Assembly (NCBI GenBank): GCA_002329245.1
Contig: DCTG01000123.1
Location: 11,044-18,211, forward strand
Direction of reading: 5' to 3'
DNA: 7,168 bases
DNA from: Clostridiales bacterium UBA1446
Lineage (GTDB): Bacteria; Bacillota; Clostridia; Oscillospirales; Oscillospiraceae
The position numbers and the translations under genes were made by a program. The notes beneath the pieces were generated by a model. The model had not been told where the DNA came from. It worked only from the letters and a program-made list of their open reading frames with translations, and made no database searches. Positions 1 to 5,412 of this stretch are shown piece after piece. How positions within the stretch are numbered: the stretch's first letter is position 1; each line of letters begins with the position of its first letter.

Positions 1-1185
1 TTCGCCGCTTCCCAAGATCGCATGGATATTCACTTTTGCGTGAGGATCTCCTATGGCCGGAGTGAAAGACCACCGGACGGCGCTGTATATGCCCTCTTCC
101 CTCATGAAATTTACCACCGTATCGGGGACGGTGAATTTCAGGTTTTCCGACCTGTAATAAGGTTCGCCAAAATCCCCTGTATCCGGATTGTAATCCGGGT
201 AAGTAATATTGACTTCCGATGCAGCGTTCGCCGAGGTATTATAATAGATTGGGTCCCATGTGTAACTGCCCTGAATAATGACCTTTTTTTCCGCCGCAAG
301 CATATAGTCGTTCAGGAAAATATTCCGGGGATCGTAGAACTGAATCAAAAAAGCCTTTTGTCCCTCGAATCGGCTGGTGTCGTTTTGTATGGTGAAGGTA
401 ATCACTTTCTGGGTCTCTTCGCTGCCCGCTTCAAAATCAAGGATGCCGTCAAAGCCGCTGGTATCTATGTAGTTGGTGCCGCTCTTGGCGCTGCAGCTTA
501 CAAAACGGTAGCGGATCGTAGCTCCCGAGGCGGGAACCTTCTCCAGCTGATTGCCGCTGCTGTCGTTCAGTGTGACAGTCACACTTTGCCCGCTGCTGCC
601 GTTGCTGCAGGTCAGGGGGGAAGTGTCGATCTCCGCGTAAGCGGTGTGATCGGCGCCGGATGGCACCTCCACAGGAAGCTCAGCATCCCCGTACAAGCGA
701 ACGCCGCTGGTGGCAAGCTGCTGATAGAACGATTCCAGAGAAGCGCGCTGTGCTGCGCTCAGGGTGACGTTTCCGCCGAAATACTTGTCTTGGATCTTCT
801 GAAGCTCCTCTTCGATCTCGATCATGGTCTTCAGGTTTTCCAGCGTCAGGGAAATGCCGTCAACAGTCACGGTCTGACTTAAGTCGGTGCTTGGATCGTT
901 GACAAGCCGCTTCACCTCATCTAAGGTCAGCGTTTCCCCATCTAAGATCACATCGGAAGTTACCAGGTTGCCGTTCTGATCCAGGACGCCCAACCGGATC
1001 ATTTCATCTAAGATCTCATAGGCCTCTGCATCGTTTCCGCACAGTTCTTTGAGAGCGGTCAGTATTTCCCGGTTTTTCTCCACGGTGTTGCCCATGGTGG
1101 CGCTGACAGACGCCATCGTCCAGGTTGGAAGCTGCCCGACCATCAGAATGAGGGCCAGGACAAACACCAACAGCCGCTTCAACAA
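1..1185 (-). CDS. Large exported surface protein with Calx-beta-like module (N-terminal part; runs off window)
   Basis: Reading the minus strand gives an uninterrupted frame from the taa at 1227-1225 to the window edge; about 395 codons are visible from the TTG at 1185 and no stop is reached. The protein begins with a Sec signal peptide: basic KR, then a hydrophobic run (LLVFVLALILMVG), then a probable cleavage region around residues 20-29. Residues about 30-155 look helical and charged. Residues about 190-292 are beta-rich and resemble a Calx-beta domain: SGTNY, then G-x-L-x-F-x-x-GS, then VITFTIQND, then FEG and a strand ending in DPRN. The rest is more beta-type sequence. Calx-beta modules occur in large extracellular and adhesive proteins, so a cell-surface role is inferred; the exact job is unknown. 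The start is uncertain: no ATG or GTG is available. TTG 1185 or 1182 are the ordinary alternatives, while ATA 1209 has the better ribosome binding site. It is divergent from the TetR gene and probably controlled by it. Confidence 0.85.
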   Translation of the reverse strand, partial: MLKRLLVFVLALILMVGQLPTWTMASVSATMGNTVEKNREILTALKELCGNDAEAYEILDEMIRLGVLDQNGNLVTSDVILDGETLTLDEVKRLVNDPSTDLSQTVTVDGISLTLENLKTMIEIEEELQKIQDKYFGGNVTLSAAQRASLESFYQQLATSGVRLYGDAELPVEVPSGADHTAYAEIDTSPLTCSNGSSGQSVTVTLNDSSGNQLEKVPASGATIRYRFVSCSAKSGTNYIDTSGFDGILDFEAGSEETQKVITFTIQNDTSRFEGQKAFLIQFYDPRNIFLNDYMLAAEKKVIIQGSYTWDPIYYNTSANAASEVNITYPDYNPDTGDFGEPYYRSENLKFTVPDTVVNFMREEGIYSAVRWSFTPAIGDPHAKVNIHAILGSGE

Positions 1186-1217
1186 TGAATTCCACTTTTG
1201 TCTTTTTATTTTAACCG

Positions 1218-1223
1218 CCCTCT
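1218..1223 (-). promoter_or_regulatory. Shine-Dalgarno site pointing to an ATA codon
   Basis: On the minus strand AGAGGG lies 8 bases before an in-frame ATA (1209-1207), which is ideal spacing. The TTG at 1185 is more than 30 bases away and has only a weak purine stretch (AAGTGGA) in front of it. Starting at ATA would give a leader beginning with KRQKWNS ahead of the hydrophobic core, which looks like a natural signal peptide. AUA is a very poor start codon in bacteria, so either it is used rarely here, or the original ATG has been mutated or misread. Confidence 0.5.
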
Positions 1224-1318
1224 TTTAAAAAAGATTGCATGTTTCACGCAATGTACCAAAATACAGCATGGATTATTCGATCCCGAATTACACAGCACAG
1301 CCCCTGCTTTCACAGATT

Positions 1319-1343
1319 CAAGACGATTCATGATTCCGTCTTG
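1319..1343 (-). other. Short inverted repeat in the surface-protein leader
   Basis: CAAGACG (1319-1325) and CGTCTTG (1337-1343) form a perfect 7-bp stem with an 11-base loop. In the minus-strand transcript predicted from the promoter at 1410-1438, it would lie about 60-85 nucleotides into a leader of roughly 200 nucleotides. No T-run follows on either strand, so it is not a standard terminator. It may be chance or a leader-RNA hairpin. Confidence 0.25.
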
Positions 1344-1369
1344 CGTTTCTCCTAAAAAAAGGTTAATAT
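1341..1369 (+). promoter_or_regulatory. Possible promoter of the TetR gene
   Basis: TTGCGT (1341-1346) and TAATAT (1364-1369) are separated by 17 bases. Each box is only a moderate match to sigma-70/sigma-A consensus. Transcription would start near 1376, just before the palindrome at 1391-1418, so a bound repressor could block elongation. The TATAGT at 1394-1399 is an alternative -10 box but lacks a -35. Confidence 0.35.
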
Positions 1370-1390
1370 GAAAATAATATTTAATGACCG

Positions 1391-1418
1391 CAGTATAGTA
1401 ACCACGGTCATTATACTG
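1391..1418. promoter_or_regulatory. Probable TetR-family operator (28-bp imperfect palindrome)
   Basis: The arms CAGTATA (1391-1397) and TATACTG (1412-1418) are perfect 7-bp complements, and the inner bases continue the symmetry (TAACC / GGTCA). In all, 11 of 14 positions match across the centre at 1404/1405. A further TAATGACCG at 1382-1390 is the exact complement of CGGTCATTA at 1405-1413, giving an extra half-site. The palindrome lies 37 bp before the TetR start and overlaps the -10 box of the divergent promoter. TetR-family dimers typically bind such palindromes between divergent genes. The match to this particular regulator is inferred from position. Confidence 0.7.
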
Positions 1419-1438
1419 TGATTTTAAAGACAAATCAA
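1410..1438 (-). promoter_or_regulatory. Promoter of the divergent surface-protein gene
   Basis: On the minus strand TTGATT (1438-1433) is followed after exactly 17 bases by a perfect TATAAT (1415-1410). Transcription would start near 1403, giving a leader of roughly 200 nucleotides. The -10 box lies inside the palindrome 1391-1418, so a bound repressor would exclude RNA polymerase. Confidence 0.6.
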
Positions 1439-1454
1439 TAAGAAAGAGGACGCT

Positions 1455-2084
1455 ATGAAGACAGAAAAACCGAATAGAAAAAAGATACAGGGAGCCGAAA
1501 CCAAAAAGAGATTATACGAAAGCGCAGAAAAGCTATTCAGTAACAATAAATTTGCCGCTGTCAGTGTGGAGTCCATCGCGGAGGCGGCCGGAGTGACCAA
1601 GGGTACATTCTACGTCCACTTTGATTCAAAAGATGAATTATACCTCTCTGTTTTCAACGATTTTGTATCGCAATTAGATATGGATTACAGAGCGTTCATT
1701 GATGCTCTCCCCGCTGATATGCCGGCATCGGATGTTCTCCTTGCCCTGATCGGCAGAATAACCGATGTGCTTGTCGGCTCGATTGGCTATGAGAATATGA
1801 AAAACCTATATACGGTACAGCTCACAAGAGATGTCGATACAGCGGGGGTCAACGGGTATAACCGGGATCTGTATAAACTATTCAGCGATGTGTTGGATCG
1901 GGGAATACAGCGGGGAGAATTTCAAAGTTCTCTGCCGCTTGAAGACTTAGCCAGACATTTTGTTTTAGCAGTCAGAGGGCTTACCTATGAATGGTGCATT
2001 CGCTACCCTGACTTTGATTTGCGCGAGCAGGCTGTGGCACACTTTAAAATATTGCTGACGGGGATTGCGAAAGGCTTGGCTTAA
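1455..2084 (+). CDS. TetR/AcrR-family transcriptional regulator
   Basis: A 209-residue protein, the usual length for TetR-family repressors. The N-terminal DNA-binding domain spans about residues 14-62. The helix-turn-helix reads VSVESIAEAAGVTKGTFY (36-53), followed by the family signature VHFDSKDEL (54-62). The remaining residues are helical and variable, as expected for the ligand-binding and dimerisation domain, so the inducer cannot be predicted. A good ribosome binding site (AAGAGG, 1444-1449) precedes the ATG. It is transcribed away from the surface-protein gene, with a 28-bp palindrome between them, so it probably represses that gene and possibly itself. The gene is visibly more AT-rich than the transporter genes to the right. 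The family is certain; the target is inferred. Confidence 0.95.
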   Translation: MKTEKPNRKKIQGAETKKRLYESAEKLFSNNKFAAVSVESIAEAAGVTKGTFYVHFDSKDELYLSVFNDFVSQLDMDYRAFIDALPADMPASDVLLALIGRITDVLVGSIGYENMKNLYTVQLTRDVDTAGVNGYNRDLYKLFSDVLDRGIQRGEFQSSLPLEDLARHFVLAVRGLTYEWCIRYPDFDLREQAVAHFKILLTGIAKGLA

Positions 2085-2401
2085 GAAAAGCGATCGCAGA
2101 ACGGTTTGTTTCGCGTATCTGCCTTTGGGTTTATGAAACCCGTGCGTCCGTGCTAATAAAACATAGTATCCATGTGGGTTTTCGAATTCTTAGATCCGTT
2201 ATCTCCCCTCGGACAATAATTGCACCACTGGTTTGATAAAATGGGGGGACGATATATTTTTTCAAAAAAGCCAGCAATAGCAAAACTTTCATCCATTATG
2301 AGCATATAAGCGCAGCCGCAGCGAAGTGACCTTCGCCGCGGCTGTTTTTTAGCTCCATGCCGTTCCTAACGGAGAGAATGCTTGCATTGCATTATTGTCC
2401 C
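2085..2401. other. Intergenic region between convergent genes
   Basis: About 317 bases with no credible gene. It holds a small perfect hairpin, GGGTTT-ATG-AAACCC (2127-2141), a lone 8-bp GCGATCGC palindrome just after the TetR stop, an AT-rich stretch (about 2240-2310), and the strong terminator at 2313-2350. Confidence 0.7.
2313..2350 (+). terminator. Rho-independent terminator
   Basis: AGCCGCAGCGAAG (2314-2326) pairs with CTTCGCCGCGGCT (2331-2343) around the loop TGAC with a single A-C mismatch, and C2313-G2344 extends the stem. Six Ts follow (2345-2350). It points along the plus strand and most likely ends the TetR transcript, although it lies about 230 bases past that stop codon. The minus strand has no T-run after the stem, so it would not efficiently end the opposing VOC transcript. 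Confidence 0.85.
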
Positions 2402-2872
2402 TTACTCGCCCAGCCAGTACCGGACGGCTTCGATGGGTACGGCCATCCGCGCGGCAATCTGCTCCGGCGTCATGCCGCCCTCAAGAAAACGGCGCGCCAC
2501 CGCGGTCATATCTTCGCCAACCTCGATGATGTGGCGGTCCGGGTCATAAAAACGCACCACCCGCTGGCCCCAGGCATGTTCCTTCGGCGGGTGGACATAC
2601 TGGATGCCGGGGAATTCGGCCAGCTTTTGCAGGAAGCCGTCCATATCGGTTTCCTCGAAATAAAGCTCGGCGTCGTTGCCGCCCAATGCAATTTCCGATG
2701 AATCCTTCTGAAGAAAGTCCGTCCAGCTTTCCAGAGTCTGCAGGGCGATACAGTCGGACAGGGTGACGTTCGCGCCGAAGTCGGCGGTCACCTCCAGTCC
2801 TAACAGGCTGCAATAAAATTCGATGGCCCGGGTCCTGTCCTGCACGGCAATAAGGGTGCATTGATACTTCAT
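2402..2872 (-). CDS. VOC-superfamily (glyoxalase / bleomycin-resistance-like) protein
   Basis: A 156-residue protein starting at the ATG at 2872. A longer reading from 2896 is possible, but AAAGGAGAG lies 8 bases before the 2872 ATG, inside that extension, and fixes the start. It shows the vicinal-oxygen-chelate pattern: a first beta-alpha unit with RAIEFYCSLLGLEV (15-28), a second unit with AELYFEETDMDGFLQKL (68-84), and the closing strand RFYDPDRHIIEV (107-118) with the conserved Glu117. The usual first-strand metal-ligand His is absent (sequence CTLIAV), so it may not be a classical metal-dependent glyoxalase. Residues 121-156 form a helical tail with a helix-turn-helix-like pattern (MTPEQIAARMAVPIEAV). 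VOC proteins include dioxygenases, lyases and antibiotic-binding proteins; the substrate cannot be told here. It appears monocistronic, with its own promoter. Confidence 0.88.
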   Translation of the reverse strand: MKYQCTLIAVQDRTRAIEFYCSLLGLEVTADFGANVTLSDCIALQTLESWTDFLQKDSSEIALGGNDAELYFEETDMDGFLQKLAEFPGIQYVHPPKEHAWGQRVVRFYDPDRHIIEVGEDMTAVARRFLEGGMTPEQIAARMAVPIEAVRYWLGE

Positions 2873-2880
2873 GGCGGAAA

Positions 2881-2889
2881 CTCTCCTTT
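2881..2889 (-). promoter_or_regulatory. Ribosome binding site fixing the VOC gene start
   Basis: Minus-strand AAAGGAGAG ends 8 bases before the ATG at 2872. It lies within the coding extension that would result from the upstream ATG at 2896, which argues against that longer form. Confidence 0.8.
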
Positions 2890-2952
2890 GCTTCATATTT
2901 AAAAAGAAAAACGCGGCAAACAGCGCAACGGATTTCAGACCGTCTTCTGCTC

Positions 2953-2981
2953 ATTGTACAGAATTTCACGCGTTAAGGCAA
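2953..2981 (-). promoter_or_regulatory. Promoter of the VOC gene
   Basis: On the minus strand TTGCCT (2981-2976) is followed after 17 bases by TACAAT (2958-2953), a 5-of-6 match to the -10 consensus. Transcription would start near 2946, giving a leader of about 74 nucleotides before the ATG at 2872. Confidence 0.6.
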
Positions 2982-3031
2982 CGATTTCCACAACAAGAAG
3001 TTTCATTCGGCTTACTCAAAGGGTTCATACG

Positions 3032-3071
3032 ATAAACAAAAGGAGACCTGTTCGGGTCTCCTTTTGTTTAT
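3032..3071. terminator. Bidirectional rho-independent terminator-like inverted repeat
   Basis: A perfect 17-bp stem: 3032-3048 (A-rich flank then GGAGACC) pairs with 3055-3071 (GGTCTCC then T-rich flank) around a 6-base loop, TGTTCG. The outer stem is A/T-rich on both sides, so each strand ends in a T-rich 3' arm and the element can terminate in either direction. No gene ends next to it: to the left is the VOC promoter, to the right non-coding sequence. Confidence 0.75.
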
Positions 3072-3200
3072 ATTTTGGAAGCCCGCAATCTCTCCCGTCT
3101 TGGCGTTTTTATTCTCTTCGCTGCTTACCAAAGAAGAGAAGTCGCCCGATCCAATTTTGGATAGTTTGTTATATTTCGGTTGACAAAATGATTACTTTTT

Positions 3201-3230
3201 GTTGCTTGCAACCAGAGTATGTAATATTAT
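3201..3230 (+). promoter_or_regulatory. Possible promoter of the transporter operon
   Basis: TTGCTT (3202-3207) and TATTAT (3225-3230) are separated by 17 bases in an AT-rich stretch. The -10 is a 5-of-6 match and the -35 is weak. The -35 overlaps a small palindrome, GTTGC-TT-GCAAC (3201-3212), which could bind a regulator. A TTGACA at 3180-3185 has no properly spaced -10. No better promoter was found closer to the gene at 3629. Confidence 0.35.
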
Positions 3231-3311
3231 ATCATTGTTTTAGAATCTGGCATATTCGACTATAAAATCCACTTCTGCAAAAAATAGGAATAATCGGAAG
3301 ATGTTGTATCT

Positions 3312-3436
3312 CACATCATGTTCTCCGGCTCGAGGAGAAGGGGAATCCTCTAACAGATGTGTCCGGAAAATACCTGTTACGGCCGGGGCCGCTTTGCTTG
3401 CCGCACGGACAGAATGGCTCGGCGAACGCCGTCCGT
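3312..3436 (+). ncRNA. Candidate structured 5' leader RNA (unrecognised)
   Basis: Possible helices on the plus strand: CACATC (3312-3317) with GATGTG (3356-3361) encloses TTCTCC (3321-3326) with GGAGAA (3334-3339) and GGGG (3340-3343) with CCTC (3347-3350), giving a three-way-junction shape. Further on, ACGGAC (3405-3410) pairs with GTCCGT (3431-3436), with GGC/GCC stacked inside. It matches no riboswitch class I can recognise, and helices of this size can arise by chance. Its place in the predicted long leader of a transporter operon is the main reason to list it. Confidence 0.2.
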
Positions 3437-3628
3437 TATTCCCTTGGGGAGAATGCTTTGTATGCGAAAAACCCGTGTCTTCTTGCTTATTTCCGGTCGG
3501 CGGATTCCATATCAGCGAAGCTGTCTTGCCATCTGCTTTACCTCGTTGCGTTTCCTTCCATTTCCCATTGTCATTGAGACATTAAAACATGAATTGACAG
3601 GAGTACAAATTAATATGAGGAGGATACT

Positions 3629-5293
3629 ATGAAAAGCAGGAAAGTATTAGCGATCGTTATGACACTGGCAATAACAGGTGCGCTCTTATTATCGTCGTGC
3701 GGTAATTCATCCTCACAATCTCCGCCGAATGGCGGTTCCCCGGGAGATTCCTCCGCAGTAGCCCAACAAATTATCCAGTCGGCGCAGGACTACATGATCC
3801 AGATTCAATCTGAAATCAAGGAGGGGGCTACAAGCTCGAAAGATACCCTGACCTTCGCGGCCGTGGCGGACCCTGGAAAGATCAGTCTCGACAACCTGTT
3901 GGATTTTACGCAATATCCGTTTGCGACCATGTGCGTCGAGTATTTGATCCGGTATGATTTCGAAAAAGCGAAGTATTACTCTCCTGTATGCGATTCCTAT
4001 GAGGTTGACGCGGATAATATGGGCGCCACGTTCCATATCACCCCCAACATCAAGATGAATGACGGAAACATATTTACTGCATCCGACATTATTACATCCA
4101 TCAAAGCGTTCCGCGAGCACAGCGGTTTAGGCTGGCAGCTTGACTTCGTGGATTTGGAAAAGACAAAGATCATAGACGACTATACGGTGGATTTCCGGTT
4201 CAATAAGGTCAACGGCGTCTGGGAATCCGGGTTCCAAATGCTCACGCTTCTCAGCGGCAAAGCCTACGATGCCGTGAATGGAGATGAAAGCTTCTATCAG
4301 GCGCCCATCGGGCCGCAGGCCTATCATGTCACGGAATGGGTCCCGGGCGATCACGTCACCGTCACCCGATTCGACGACTACTATAGAGGCACCCCGCCCA
4401 TCAAGCATGTGACGATGAAGATTATCAGCGATCGGACCGCCGCGTTTATGGCGCTGCAAAACGGGGAAATTGACCTTCTCTGGAATATCAGCTCCGACCA
4501 GGTGGTATCCGTACACGAAAGCGATAATCTCAAGCAGGTGATGACGGGCCAGAACATGATGATCTATATGGGCATGAACTCCGGCAACAAGGCGCTTTCA
4601 GATTTCCGCGTCCGCCAGGCGATCATGCTCGCGGTGAATCGCGAGGACATCATGGCCGGCGCTTACAACGGGTTTGCCTATCCCTCTACCAGCATGCTGA
4701 CCAGAGAAGCGGTAGGGTACAACCCGGATTGGGACACGAACCCCACGCTCCCGGCTCCGGATATTGCGAAGGCAAAAGAGCTGATGAAAGAAGCGGGCTA
4801 TGAGAAAGGTCTGACGCTGCGGATTGTCGGAGAGTCGACGATCAACTTCCAGCTCGTGACAGAACAGCTGTCCTCTCAGCTCAGCCAGATCGGGATAACT
4901 CTCCAGCCTCAGCTCGCGGACTATGCGACGGTGAGCTCCATCATCTTCAGCGGGGACATTACCGGATACGATCTGTATCTGCAATGCACGCAGGACTCCG
5001 ACGACGCGATTTCGACAATCGATAACCCGATGCTGTTCGGCGCGTCGCATCCGGAGCTTTCAAGCGACAAATCCGGCGAGGGATGGTACGCCCTGATGGG
5101 CAAGATTCGCGGGGCGACGGACATCAACGAGCGCGTTAAACTGTACCGGGAGGCTAATACCTATTTCGTCGAAAAGGGCCTCTACTGGATCCCGCTGGCG
5201 GTGAGCCAGACCTATGTCGCCATGGACGACGACCTGACGGGGGTTCGGCGCAACGGCTTCCTGCTCTGCTTTGAGGATGCCTATTTCAGGTAA
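3629..5293 (+). CDS. Peptide/nickel-type ABC transporter substrate-binding lipoprotein (SBP_bac_5 family)
   Basis: A 554-residue extracellular solute-binding protein that would capture peptides or a similar ligand and deliver it to the permeases encoded downstream. The start is set by GAGGAGGA (3617-3624) just before the ATG. The lipoprotein signal has KSRK, a hydrophobic core and the lipobox LSSC, with Cys24 as the predicted lipid anchor. A Ser/Gly/Pro-rich linker (about 25-43) and a short helix (about 44-64) precede the folded core, which begins near residue 72 (DTLTFAAVADPG). Family features include the TFHI...NDGNIFTASDIITSI segment, the NGEIDLLWN turn, and DFRVRQAIMLAVNREDI. The protein ends normally near CFEDAYFR. 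Length and layout fit cluster C binding proteins (DppA/OppA/NikA). The ligand cannot be assigned from sequence alone. It is the first gene of the operon and is followed by a strong stem-loop. Confidence 0.95.
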   Translation: MKSRKVLAIVMTLAITGALLLSSCGNSSSQSPPNGGSPGDSSAVAQQIIQSAQDYMIQIQSEIKEGATSSKDTLTFAAVADPGKISLDNLLDFTQYPFATMCVEYLIRYDFEKAKYYSPVCDSYEVDADNMGATFHITPNIKMNDGNIFTASDIITSIKAFREHSGLGWQLDFVDLEKTKIIDDYTVDFRFNKVNGVWESGFQMLTLLSGKAYDAVNGDESFYQAPIGPQAYHVTEWVPGDHVTVTRFDDYYRGTPPIKHVTMKIISDRTAAFMALQNGEIDLLWNISSDQVVSVHESDNLKQVMTGQNMMIYMGMNSGNKALSDFRVRQAIMLAVNREDIMAGAYNGFAYPSTSMLTREAVGYNPDWDTNPTLPAPDIAKAKELMKEAGYEKGLTLRIVGESTINFQLVTEQLSSQLSQIGITLQPQLADYATVSSIIFSGDITGYDLYLQCTQDSDDAISTIDNPMLFGASHPELSSDKSGEGWYALMGKIRGATDINERVKLYREANTYFVEKGLYWIPLAVSQTYVAMDDDLTGVRRNGFLLCFEDAYFR

Positions 5294-5332
5294 ACGTTTT
5301 ACCGAAAGCCCTAATGCCCTTTGCATTCTGAT

Positions 5333-5373
5333 TTTGGATGCGTCCGCGGATTCTATTCGCGGACGCATCCAAA
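5333..5373 (+). promoter_or_regulatory. Intercistronic stem-loop between binding protein and permease
   Basis: A perfect 16-bp stem: TTTGGATGCGTCCGCG (5333-5348) pairs with 5358-5373 around the 9-base loop 5349-5357. It is very GC-rich inside, but no T-run follows on either strand, so it is not a typical terminator. It lies 40 bases after the binding-protein stop and 40 bases before the permease start. Such hairpins commonly protect the upstream message from 3' exonucleases or cause partial termination, giving more binding protein than permease; that role is inferred here. The loop ATTCTATT (5350-5357) can also pair with AATAGAAT (5372-5379). Confidence 0.75.
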
Positions 5374-5399
5374 TAGAATTGTCTTGATAGTCAGTCAAT

Positions 5400-5407
5400 G
5401 GGGGGAG
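5400..5407 (+). promoter_or_regulatory. Ribosome binding site fixing the DppB-type start
   Basis: GGGGGGAG ends 5 bases before the ATG at 5413. An upstream in-frame ATG at 5398 has no ribosome binding site and would place this purine run inside the coding region, so 5413 is preferred. Confidence 0.7.
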
Positions 5408-5412
5408 TCCCG

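Larger units (their letters stand above)
2982..3628. other. Long non-coding region upstream of the transporter operon
   Basis: About 650 bases without a convincing gene on either strand. It contains a 17-bp perfect inverted repeat (3032-3071), then an AT-rich, promoter-like stretch (about 3170-3290), then a GC-richer stretch (about 3305-3440) with several possible RNA hairpins. Short open frames exist on both strands here, but none has a good ribosome binding site or recognisable protein features. If transcription starts near 3237, the transporter mRNA carries a leader of nearly 400 nucleotides. Confidence 0.6.

Noticed and set aside
22..882. Long plus-strand open frame (286 codons) opposite the surface-protein gene
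   Set aside because: It is the shadow of the minus-strand gene: the minus frame has a signal peptide and domain-like sequence and continues through the window edge, while this frame lacks a ribosome binding site and recognisable features.
1206..1433. 75-codon minus-strand open frame between the divergent genes
   Set aside because: Its start lies upstream of the predicted transcription start, it runs over the operator and the ribosome binding site of the real gene, and the protein has no recognisable features.
2357..2701. Plus-strand open frame over the VOC gene
   Set aside because: It is antisense to a clearly recognisable VOC protein and begins within the terminator region without a ribosome binding site.
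3180..3185. Consensus TTGACA (-35-like)
   Set aside because: No -10 box at 16-18 bases. The same applies to the TTGACA at 3594-3599, where the expected -10 position is occupied by the ribosome binding site.
3301..3632. Overlapping short plus-strand frames before the transporter, one of whose stop codons overlaps the binding-protein start (ATGA)
   Set aside because: The ATGA overlap looks like translational coupling, but the frames have no good ribosome binding site, have Cys/Arg/Pro-rich random-looking sequence, and the binding-protein gene has its own strong site.
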